Positions 33,735 to 41,585 of a DNA stretch of 64,000 bases are shown here, piece after piece. Positions within the stretch are counted from its first letter, which is position 1, and each line of letters opens with the position of its first letter. The translations under genes and the position numbers were made by a program. The notes beneath the pieces were generated by a model. That model was not told the DNA's origin, did no database searches, and was given only the letters and a program-made list of their open reading frames with translations. This stretch comes from Streptomyces roseifaciens. GTDB lineage: Bacteria; Actinomycetota; Actinomycetes; Streptomycetales; Streptomycetaceae. The stretch is taken from the NCBI RefSeq assembly GCF_001445655.1, contig NZ_LNBE01000003.1, forward strand, positions 2,400,530-2,464,529, read 5' to 3'.

Positions 33735-34577
33735 ATGACCACTGTCAACGCCAATGAGATCGCCTTGGGCATCGAGTCGTTCGGTGATGACGACGCGCCA
33801 CTTGTCCTGCTCGCGGGCGGGACGACGATGCTCTCCTGGCCCGACGGGCTGTGCGAGCGCCTCGCCGCCGGCGGGCGCCATGTGGTGCGCTACGACCTGC
33901 GCGACAGCGGGGAGTCGACGACGAGGGATCCGGAGGCGCCCAACTACACCCTGCGTGGCCTCGCCGCCGACGCGGCGGCCCTTGCTGAAGCGCTCGGCGG
34001 GGGCCCTGCTCACCTCGCTGGGATCGGCGTCGGAGGGATGGTTGCCCAGGTGGCCGTGCTCGACCATCCGGGCGTGTTCTCGGCGCTCACCCTGGTCGGC
34101 ACCCGCGCGGTTGCCCCTGGCCCGCCCGACGATGACCTCCCCGACCACGACCAGGCGACGATGAGCCGGCTGTTCACGCGTCCGATGCCCGATTGGACCG
34201 ACCGCGAGGCGGTTGCGGAGTTCGCCGCTGCCGGCGCGGAGATCCTCGGCGACGACCCCGCTGCCGCGCGCGCAATCGCTGCGCGCATCTGGGACCGCAC
34301 GCCCGGCACCGCACCTCCGGTCCAGATGGCCAACCAGATGGGCATGGTGTTTTCCAGGCTCGACTGCAAACCCCGCTGGCGCGAGCGCCTGCCCGAGATC
34401 AAGGTCCCCACGCTCGTCGTCCACGGCCGCCGCAACCGGTTCTTCCCCGTCGGCAACGGCGAGGCGATCGCGCGTGAAATCCCCGGGGCACGGCTGCTCG
34501 TCCTCGAGGAGGCCGCCACTGCGATCCCCGATGCGGCGTTCGGCGAGGTCACCGAGGCGATGCTCACGCTCGGATAG
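33735..34577 (+). CDS. Alpha/beta-hydrolase fold protein lacking the catalytic triad
   Basis: A 280-aa protein from ATG 33735. The overall fold markers are those of RdmC-like esterases and haloperoxidase-type hydrolases: 'APLVLLAGGTTMLSWPDG', 'VVRYDLRDSGEST', 'VPTLVVHGRRNRFFPVGNGE' and 'REIPGARLLVLEEA'. The nucleophile elbow reads GIGVGG instead of G-x-S-x-G (Ser to Gly), the acid position reads RRNRFFP (Asp to Asn), and the His position reads EAATAIP instead of GAGHALP (His to Thr). All three catalytic residues are therefore replaced. The ORF is intact and GC3-rich, suggesting a non-hydrolytic role. Confidence 0.8.
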   Translation: MTTVNANEIALGIESFGDDDAPLVLLAGGTTMLSWPDGLCERLAAGGRHVVRYDLRDSGESTTRDPEAPNYTLRGLAADAAALAEALGGGPAHLAGIGVGGMVAQVAVLDHPGVFSALTLVGTRAVAPGPPDDDLPDHDQATMSRLFTRPMPDWTDREAVAEFAAAGAEILGDDPAAARAIAARIWDRTPGTAPPVQMANQMGMVFSRLDCKPRWRERLPEIKVPTLVVHGRRNRFFPVGNGEAIAREIPGARLLVLEEAATAIPDAAFGEVTEAMLTLG

Positions 34578-34707
34578 AGGACGGCGGGTGCCGCGCCAGT
34601 CCGGCCTCCACGCAGCAATGGACGTCGGAGCCTGCGACACCGGGGGACGGTGAGGACTACGGAGGGGTTCACCGGGGCCGGGGCACTCGGCGACGGCTGC
34701 ATCGCCG

Positions 34708-35065
34708 TGGTCAGCCCAGGTCGTACCGGATGCCGGTGAGGTTCTCGGAGAGGTTCCACAGGCGCCTGGCGACGCCGGGCCCTGGGCGGCCTGGTCGGGC
34801 TGGACGACGGTGGGGTGGCTGCGGAGTTCACCGCGGCCGTCGGGGCCGATGAACTGGCCGCCCCGGACGTCCGGGGCGGTCGCGGCGCAGAGCTGGTTCC
34901 AGACACCCTTGTCGACGGGCTGGGCCATCAGCGGGTTGGCGAGCCTGGCGAAGACGAAGCGGAGCACACCGGTCGGGCCGCTGGACTGGAGGTTGGTGCT
35001 GGAGTATCCGGGGTGGGCGAGGATGCTGCGGATGGTGGAGCCGGTGGCGCGCAGTCGGCAGTCGA
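34708..35065 (-). pseudogene. C-terminal half of a short-chain dehydrogenase
   Basis: The minus strand reads 'ELDCRLRATGSTIRSILAHP', 'GYSSTNLQSSGPTGVLRFVF', 'QPVDKGVWNQLCAATAPDVR' and 'GGQFIGPDGRGELRSHPTVV', i.e. the region after the catalytic Tyr/Lys of classical SDRs. The end continues in another frame ('RRLWNLSENLTGIRYDLG', stop near 34708). The N-terminal half is absent: at about 35065 the sequence joins an ADH fragment on the other strand. It is related to the SDR remnant at 24544-25498. Confidence 0.6.
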
Positions 35066-35069
35066 GTTC

Positions 35070-35411
35070 CAGGCTCTCGGCGGGGCAAAGGTGGTCCTGG
35101 CCACAGTCACCGACGCCGGCGCCATGTCCGCCACCGTCGACGGCCTCGGACGGCGCGGCGAACTGATCATCGTGGGTGTCTCGCCCGAGCAGCTCCAGGT
35201 CAGCGGCCTGCAGCTGATGAACGGCGACCGGAAGATCTACGCGCACTCCTCCGGCGCTGCCCTAGACACCCAGGACACCCTGCGCTTCGCCGCGCAGACC
35301 GGCGTACGGGCCTGGACCGAGGAGGTCTCGCTGGAGGAGATCGCCGCCGCCGTGGAGCGGATGACCAGCGGCAAGGCCCGCTTCCGCATGGTCGTCACCA
35401 CCGGCCACTGA
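35070..35411 (+). pseudogene. C-terminal part of a zinc-type alcohol dehydrogenase
   Basis: 'GGAKVVLATVTDAGAMSATV', 'DGLGRRGELIIVGVSPEQLQ', 'ALDTQDTLRFAAQTGVRAWT' and 'SLEEIAAAVERMTSGKARFR' match the last half of the NAD-binding domain and the C-terminus of MDR-type alcohol dehydrogenases. The catalytic zinc domain and the glycine-rich GxGxxG region are missing. It is fused head-on to the SDR remnant at about 35065. Its stop (35411) is followed by a normal start of the next gene. Confidence 0.6.
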
Positions 35412-35440
35412 TCCTCCCCTCGTACGACGGAGCACGAACG

Positions 35441-35653
35441 ATGACCGACCGCGCCGAACTCGGCCGCTTCCTGCGCGCCCGTCGCGAAGCCCTGCGTCCG
35501 GCCGGCGTCGGGCTCGTGCCCGGCGGCCGCCGCCCCCGGGCTGGGCCGGGAGGAGGCGGCCGTGATCGCGAACATCTCCACCGACTACTACGAACGCCTC
35601 GAACAGGCTCGTGGCGTCAACCCCTCCGAAACGCTGCTCGCCTCCGGGTGTGA
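35441..35653 (+). pseudogene. MmyB/XRE-type regulator N-terminal fragment cut by Tn3
   Basis: It begins MTDRAELGRFLRARREALRP, the normal N-terminus of Streptomyces MmyB-like HTH regulators, then changes frame: 'VIANISTDYYERLEQARGVN', 'PSETLLASG' in the second frame is the recognition-helix region. The gene is lost at about 35645, where the Tn3-like left end starts. A frameshift and a truncation are thus both present. A regulator next to an ADH is the normal arrangement for this family. Confidence 0.6.
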
Positions 35654-35732
35654 GTAGTTGTGGTACAGGAAGTGCCGCTGAGATTGATCATGGTCCGGCT
35701 AGTACACCGGCCGGGGGCTCCGCAGGAGTTCG

Positions 35733-38705
35733 ATGAAGGCCCGCAAAGCGGACTCTGTGGCTGGCTACAGTCCGCTCGTGCCGGTGGAGTTTTTGACTGA
35801 CGAACAGGCGGAGGCGTACGGCGCCTTCACCGGGGTGCCCACGCGTCCGGAGCTGGAGCGCTTCTTCTTCCTGGACGACGCGGACCGTGATCTGATCGCG
35901 CTGCGTCGGTCGGGCGGGCACCGGCTGGGCATGGCGGTGCAGATCGGGACGGTCCGTTACATCGGCCGGTTCCTCGGGGACGATCCGCTGGCGGTGCCGT
36001 GGGAGGTCGTGGAGTACCTGGCCGGGCAGCTCGGCATCGAGGACACCTCGTGCGTGAAGCGGTATGCGGAACGGCGCAGGACGCCGTACGAGCACGCGCG
36101 GGAGATCCAGGAGCGGTTCCAGTACCGCGACTTCGGCGACCGGCAGTGGGGGCGGGAGTTCCGGGCCTTCCTGTACGGGCGGGCGTGGACGCACGCCGAG
36201 GGGCCGGTGGCGCTGTTCGACCACGCGGTGACCTGGCTGCGCCGGCACCGGGTGCTGCTGCCGGGTGTCTCGGTGCTGGCCCGGCAGGTGTCGGAGGCCC
36301 GCACGGTGGCCGAGCGGCGCCTGTACCAGTCGGTGGCGCGGGCCGCCCACCGCGTGGATTCGCAGCTCGCGCCGGCGCTGAAGACGCTGCTGGTCGTACC
36401 CGAGGGCAAGCGGGTCTCGGAGCTGGAGCGGCTGCGTACGCCGCCAGTGAAGTCGACGGGCACCGCGATGGTGCGGGCAATGGAACGGGTCGAGGAGATC
36501 TCTGCCTTCGGTCTGGGGCGGGTGAACCTTTCTTCGGTACCGGTGAACCGGCTGAACACGCTCGCCCGGTACGGGCAGCTGAGCAAGGCGCAGACGATCG
36601 AGCGGGCTCCCGAGCCGCGACAGACCGCCCTGTTGACGGCGGTGGTGCGCCAGCTGGAGGCGCAGGCGGTCGGTGACGCGCTGGATCTGTTCGCGGTGCT
36701 GATGGCGGACCGACTGATCAGCCCGGCCCGCCAGGCGTCGGAGAGGGACCGCCTGGCGATGCTGCCGCAGCCGGAGAAGGCGGCCCGCATCCTGGCGAAG
36801 GCATCGAAGATCCTGACCGAGGAGCTGGACCTGGTCGCCGAGGCTGGGACGGACCTGGACGTCGAGGCTGGGACGGACCTGGACGTCGGCGCGCTGTGGG
36901 CGGCGGTGGAGGAGGCCGTGCCGCGTACGGCGGTGGCCGGGGCGGTCGCGACGGTGGAGGCCCTGGTGCCGGAGGACGACGGGTCGGCCGAGGCGGCGAT
37001 GGGGGAGAAGCTGGCTCTGCGCTACAACACCGTCCGGCCGTTCCTGTCCCTGCTGGGCGAGTCGGACGCGCTCGGCGCTGCCCCGGCCGGGCGGCGGGTG
37101 CTCGCCGCGGTGCGCCGGTTGCCCGCGCTGTCCCGCCGCCGGGTCAAGGACCGGCCGCTGCTGCCCCGCGAGGTCGACGGCGAGTTGGTGCCGACGATGT
37201 GGAAGCGGGCGGTGTTCTCCAACTCGAAGCTGCCGCAGGGCGCGGTCGACCGTGACGCGTACGTGGTGTGCGTGCTGGAGCAGCTGCACCGCGCGCTGAA
37301 CCGGCGGGACGTGTTCGCCTCGCCGTCGAACCGGTGGGCGGACCCGCGCGCGAGGCTGCTGGACGGGCCGCGGTGGGAGGCGATGAAGGCGGACGTGCTA
37401 GCGGGCCTGTCCCTGTCCGAGGACGCCGTCGAGCACCTGGACCAGCTGATCCGGGGCCTGGATGCCGCGTGGCGGCAGATGGCCGACCGGCTGGAGGAGG
37501 CCGGGGATGAGGCGAAGGTGGAGGTCGTCGTCCCTGAGGGTGGCGGCCGGGCCGAGTTGTCGGTGGACAAGTTGGGTGCGGTGGGTGAGCCGGAGTCGCT
37601 GACCTGGCTGAAGCAGACCACGGAGGTGATGCTTCCCAGGATCGATCTGCCGGACCTGTTGTTCGAGGTCCACTCCTGGACCGGCTTTCTGGACTCCTTC
37701 AAGCACGTGTCCGACCGGCCCACCCGCATGGAGGGGCTGCTCGTCTCCCTGGTGGCACTGCTGGTGGCGGAGAGCTGCAACATCGGCCTGACCCCGGTCA
37801 TCGGTCATCGACGCCACCAACACCAACAAGGCGCTGACCCGCTCGCGGCTGTCCCACGTGGATCAGAACTACCTGCGCGCGGACACTATCGCCGCGGCGA
37901 ACGCCGCGCTGATCACCGCGCAGTTCCGTATCGAGCTGGCCCAGATATGGGGCGGTGGGCTGCTTGCCTCCGTCGACGGGCTGCGCTTCGTCTTCCCCGT
38001 CAAGAGCGTCAACACCGCTCCCTCGCCCAAATATTACGGATACAAGCGGGGGCTGACCTGGCTGAATGCCGTCAATGACCAGGTCGCGGGGATCGGCGCG
38101 ATGGTCGTGCGCGGTACCCCGCGCGACAGCCTGTTCACCCTGGACACCTTCCTCAACCTCAACGGCGGCGTGCGCCCCGAGATGCTCGCGACGGACAACG
38201 CCTCGTACTCCGACATGGCCTTCGGCCTGTACAAGATGCTCGGCTTCCGCTTCGCTCCGCGCTTCCGCGACCTCTCGGATCAGCGGTTCTGGCGTGCTGA
38301 CCTGCCCGACGGTGAGGCGCCGGCGGCCGGGTACGGGCCGTTGGAGGCCGTCGCCTGCAACAGGTGAACCTCAAGCGGATCGCCACGCACTGGCCGGACA
38401 TGCTCCGCGTCGCCGGGTCGCTCATCACGAACCAGGTCCGGGCCTACGACCTGCTGCGGATGTTCGGCCGCGAGGGCCACCCGACCCCGCTGGGTACCGC
38501 GTTCGCCGAGTACGGGCGCATCGACAAGACCATGCACCTGCTCGCTCTGGTCGACCCGGTCGACGACACCTACCGCCGGCTGATGAACCGGCAGCTGACC
38601 GTGCAGGAGTCGCGCCACCGGCTGGCCCGCGCGATCTGCCACGGCGGCCGCGGCCAGATCCGCCAGGCGTACCGCGAGGGCCAGGAGGACCTGTTGACCG
38701 AACTA
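35733..38705 (+). pseudogene. Tn3-family transposase (TnpA) with two frameshifts and no C-terminus
   Basis: ATG 35733 leads into the family N-terminus ('FLTDEQAEAYGAFTGVPTRP', 'ELERFFFLDDADRDLIALRR'), and the frame is intact for 690 residues to 'NIGLTPVI'. There a 7-bp tandem duplication (GGTCATC, 37796-37809) shifts the frame. The DDE domain continues in the next frame ('DATNTNKALTRSRLSHVDQN', 'LASVDGLRFVFPVKSVNT', 'LATDNASYSDMAFGLYK'), is shifted again at about 38365 by a lost base, and continues 'VNLKRIATHWPDMLRVAGSL' until it breaks off in 'YREGQED'. About 70 C-terminal residues are missing. Confidence 0.88.
36840..36887 (+). repeat. 24-bp in-frame tandem duplication inside tnpA
   Basis: Two exact 24-bp copies (36840-36863, 36864-36887) encode a repeated EAGTDLDV. 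The reading frame is preserved, so the copy predates or tolerates function. Confidence 0.9.
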
Positions 38706-38820
38706 CCGGGGTGTGAGCCGACGAGCCCCCGGAGATCGACGCACGGTGACGGGAGCATGCACCAGTCCGGTCGGCTTGCCTCGGAAGCCGTGCCGCACGA
38801 CCGTCCTGATGTGCTGTCAT

Positions 38821-38851
38821 CACGAGCTGTTGGAGACCACAGCAGCTCGTG
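38821..38851. promoter_or_regulatory. Inverted repeat at the start of the first recombinase gene
   Basis: CACGAGCTG (38821-38829) and CAGCTCGTG (38843-38851) are perfect 9-bp arms around a 13-nt gap, overlapping the most upstream GTG start (38849). It may be an operator or a recombinase-binding core site. Confidence 0.45.
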
Positions 38852-40054
38852 GAGGCTCAGGTGCAAGAGGGCATGCAGTTACGGGACGTCACGGCGGTCA
38901 CGGTGCCGAGGGTCGGCCGGGTCGAGGAGACCGGCGATCCGTCGCTGCCGTACCGGCTGCTCGACCGGGACGGGATCGAGGTGGCGGCAGTCACCGAGTT
39001 CCTGCTCGACATGCTCGCCGACGATGACAGCCCGGCTTCGCTCCGCTCCTACGCGTACGAGCTGCTGGCCTGGTTCCGGTTCCTGTGGGCCCTCGACGTT
39101 CCGTGGGACCGGGCCGGCCGGGCGGAGGCCCGGGATTTCGCCCTGTGGCTGAGGGTGGTCAAGAAGCCGCCGAGACCCTGGCGTCCGGACGCCCCGGCGC
39201 CCGGGTCGGTCAATCCGGTGACCGGCAAGCGGTACGCGGGCGAGAACTACGCGGCACGCACCCGGAGGCACGCGCGGGCAGTTGTCCGCAGCTTTTACGA
39301 GTACCACCGCGACATGCACGGACGGCCACTGCTCAACCCGTTCCCGAAGACCAAGCGCGCCGATGACGAGCACCTCAACGCCCACCACAACCCGCTGCAT
39401 GCCTTCAAGCACCCTGCCCGCCGGGCCCCCTACCAGCCGAAGGAGCCCCGGCGAACCCCGCGTGGCATCCCCGACCAGGCGTTCAACGAACTGTTCGCGG
39501 CCCTGCCCTCGCACCGCGACCGCGCGCTGGTCGCCTTCTACATTTCGGCCGGCCCCCGCGCCTCAGAACTCCTCGGCGTCAGCCGGGACCGGGTCAGCCC
39601 CGGTGACCAGACGATCGGTGTCATCCGCAAGGGCTCCCGGGCCCTGCAATGGATCCCCGCCTCCAGCGACGCGTTCGTATGGCTGCGGCTCTACCAGCAG
39701 CAGATTCGCCCGCAGGCCATCGACGGGCCGGAGGAGCCGCTGTGGTGGACTCTGCGGTGCCCGATCAGGCCGTTGAGCTACGACGCGGCCCGCATGGTGT
39801 TCACCCGGGCCAACGAGACGCTGGGAGCGAACTGGACCCTGCATGACCTGCGGCACAGCGCGGCCAAACGTATGGTGCGCGACCCCAAGCTCTCGCTCAC
39901 CGACGTCCAATGGGTCCTTGGCCATCTCCACATCAGCACCACGGAGCAGTACCTCAAGGCTCGGGAATTGCATCAGACGGGCGAGAAGTCGCAGGTCGCC
40001 AGCTCGGGGAGAGGGCCTGATGGACTCCAACGCTACTACGAAGCGGCCTCCTGA
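38849..40054 (+). CDS. Tyrosine site-specific recombinase, first of the operon (401 aa)
   Basis: It probably acts at the element's own ends. An N-terminal SAM-like core-binding domain (residues ~45-160, 'SPASLRSYAYELLAWFRFLW') precedes a catalytic domain with the full active site: Arg237 (GPRASELLGV), Lys261 region, His332-x-x-Arg335 (LHDLRHSAAKRM), His359 (LGHLHIS) and the Tyr368 nucleophile (TTEQYLK). ATG 38873 is an alternative start; GTG 38849 and 38861 lie in frame upstream. A 65-bp gap leads to the second recombinase. It is the first gene of a six-gene run on one strand. Confidence 0.88.
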   Translation: MEAQVQEGMQLRDVTAVTVPRVGRVEETGDPSLPYRLLDRDGIEVAAVTEFLLDMLADDDSPASLRSYAYELLAWFRFLWALDVPWDRAGRAEARDFALWLRVVKKPPRPWRPDAPAPGSVNPVTGKRYAGENYAARTRRHARAVVRSFYEYHRDMHGRPLLNPFPKTKRADDEHLNAHHNPLHAFKHPARRAPYQPKEPRRTPRGIPDQAFNELFAALPSHRDRALVAFYISAGPRASELLGVSRDRVSPGDQTIGVIRKGSRALQWIPASSDAFVWLRLYQQQIRPQAIDGPEEPLWWTLRCPIRPLSYDAARMVFTRANETLGANWTLHDLRHSAAKRMVRDPKLSLTDVQWVLGHLHISTTEQYLKARELHQTGEKSQVASSGRGPDGLQRYYEAAS

Positions 40055-40096
40055 TCAGGAAGTTTGCCAGACGGAACCCATCTGATGCAGGATTTG

Positions 40097-40112
40097 CCCT
40101 CCAGAAGGGAGG
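40097..40112 (+). promoter_or_regulatory. Hairpin hiding the ribosome site of the second recombinase
   Basis: CCCTCC (40097-40102) pairs with GGGAGG (40107-40112), which is the Shine-Dalgarno of the gene starting at 40120. Translation of the second recombinase may therefore need melting of this stem, for example by readthrough from upstream. Confidence 0.45.
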
Positions 40113-40119
40113 GTCTGGA

Positions 40120-41223
40120 GTGGTGCAAGAGCGAAGGGTGGCCCTGGCCGGTGCAGCTCATCTGGAGCTTGTCTCCGGGGTGATCCAGCTGCGTCCGGAG
40201 GACGCGATGGTCGATGCGATGCTGCGGGGCTGGCGGGCCCAGCAGATGTCCCGGGGTTTGAAGGAAGGCACGATCGCCGGGCGGGAACGGCTGATCCGGC
40301 GCTTCCATGAATTCACCAACGAGTACCCGTGGTCGTGGCTGCCGGGCCACATGGACGAGTGGTCGGCCTCGCTGACGGGCGAGAAGCACCTGGCACCGTC
40401 CACGATCCGCAGCTACCAAGGCGACGTTCGGCAGTTCACAGAGTTCCTCGTCGACGGCCGCTACGGCTGGGGGCCGGCCTGCGAGGACGCCTTCGGCACC
40501 CATCCAGTGGCGATCTGCCACGAGTGGAACACCATCGCCCATCTCAACGACTACGAGGGCGACCCGGAGGCCAGGCCGTTCACCCGGGAGGAGCTGCAGC
40601 GGTTTCTCGACTACGCCGACGATCAGGTCGAACGCGCGGTGAAGTCCAAGCGCAAGGGCGCCCTTGCTGCCTACCGCGACGCCACACTGTTCAAGGTCAT
40701 CTACGGGTGGGGTCTGCGTCGGACGGAGACTTCGAAGCTGGATGTCGTCGACTTCGGCCGCAACGCGAAGGCGCGACAGTTCGGCCGGTACGGCACGCTC
40801 AACGTCCGCTACGGCAAGGCGAAGAAGGGCCAGCCGCCACGGCGCCGGAACGTGCTGTCGGTGATGGACTGGGCGGTGGACGCGGTCCAGGACTATGTGG
40901 AGAACGTGCGGCCGCGGTTCGGCTGTGAGGACCACCCGGCGTTGTGGGTGACTGAGCGGGGAGGACGAGTCAAGCCCTCCGAGATCAACGCCCGGTTTGT
41001 GGCCTACCGGGACGCGTTGAAGCTCCCGAGGGAGCTCGTCCCCCACTCAATTCGCCACTCGTACGTCACGCATCTGACCGAGGACGGGGTTGACCGTCGG
41101 TTCATCCAGCAGCAAGTCGGCCACGAGTGCGACAGCTCCACCGCCATCTACACCCACGTCAGCGATGACTTCATGAACACTGCCCTGAGCAAGGCACTTG
41201 CCCCGGCGTTCGCCGGGACGTGA
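40120..41223 (+). CDS. Tyrosine site-specific recombinase, second of the operon (367 aa)
   Basis: GTG 40120 (or 40123) follows GGGAGG by 7 bp. The core-binding domain spans residues ~30-150 ('SRGLKEGTIAGRERLIRRF'). The catalytic residues are visible: Arg200 (YGWGLRRTETSKL), His309-x-x-Arg312 (PHSIRHSYVTHL), His335 (VGHECDS) and Tyr344 (TAIYTHV). It resembles XerC/D-like recombinases and is only distantly similar to the first one, so the two are not a recent duplication. It ends 17 bp before the XRE-like gene. Confidence 0.88.
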   Translation: MVQERRVALAGAAHLELVSGVIQLRPEDAMVDAMLRGWRAQQMSRGLKEGTIAGRERLIRRFHEFTNEYPWSWLPGHMDEWSASLTGEKHLAPSTIRSYQGDVRQFTEFLVDGRYGWGPACEDAFGTHPVAICHEWNTIAHLNDYEGDPEARPFTREELQRFLDYADDQVERAVKSKRKGALAAYRDATLFKVIYGWGLRRTETSKLDVVDFGRNAKARQFGRYGTLNVRYGKAKKGQPPRRRNVLSVMDWAVDAVQDYVENVRPRFGCEDHPALWVTERGGRVKPSEINARFVAYRDALKLPRELVPHSIRHSYVTHLTEDGVDRRFIQQQVGHECDSSTAIYTHVSDDFMNTALSKALAPAFAGT

Positions 41224-41240
41224 CGAGGAAGGACCCGACG

Positions 41241-41585
41241 ATGGCCGCCAAGCTCGACTACCAGTGGCACCTGCGCAAGATCATGGCGGACCGCGGGATG
41301 TTTTCCACGACCGATCTGATCGCTCCGCTGGAGGAACGCGGCATCACACTGTCCTCCAGCCAGGTCTACCGGCTCGTCGTGGATCGGCCCGAGCGGCTCA
41401 GCCTGAAGATCCTCATGGCCCTGCTGGACATCCTGGACTGCACGATGGACGACCTCATCGAGCCGATCGCAACGGCCGGCGCCGTGAAGAAGCCGAAGAA
41501 GGTGGCGGCAGGCGGGGCACCCGCCGCCGACGGAGTCGGTGACCTGCGGCCCAAGCGGGCCCGGATCGCACCGGTGGACCGTTGA
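41241..41585 (+). CDS. Small Cro/CI-type HTH protein (114 aa)
   Basis: ATG 41241 lies 8 bp behind GGAAGGA; an upstream GTG at 41220 would overlap the previous stop but lacks a ribosome site. Residues ~5-70 form an HTH ('LRKIMADRGMFSTTDLIAPL', 'GITLSSSQVYRLVVDRPERL', 'SLKILMALLDILDCTMDDLI') typical of small XRE-like proteins carried with integrases. The C-terminal 40 residues are a basic, disordered tail (KKPKKVAAGG, RPKRARIAPVDR). It probably regulates the recombinase operon. Its stop overlaps the next start (TTGA). Confidence 0.82.
   Translation: MAAKLDYQWHLRKIMADRGMFSTTDLIAPLEERGITLSSSQVYRLVVDRPERLSLKILMALLDILDCTMDDLIEPIATAGAVKKPKKVAAGGAPAADGVGDLRPKRARIAPVDR

Larger units (their letters stand above)
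35646..38706 (+). mobile_element. Decayed, 3'-truncated Tn3-family transposon
   Basis: The left end is placed at GGGTGTGAG (35646), where the XRE remnant breaks off about 90 bp before the transposase. The body is one Tn3-type transposase with two frameshifts. The right part is missing: the transposase C-terminus is cut at about 38705, where a GGGGTGTGAG sequence (38708-38717) in the same orientation begins the next module. No resolvase or inverted right end was found. Confidence 0.6.
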
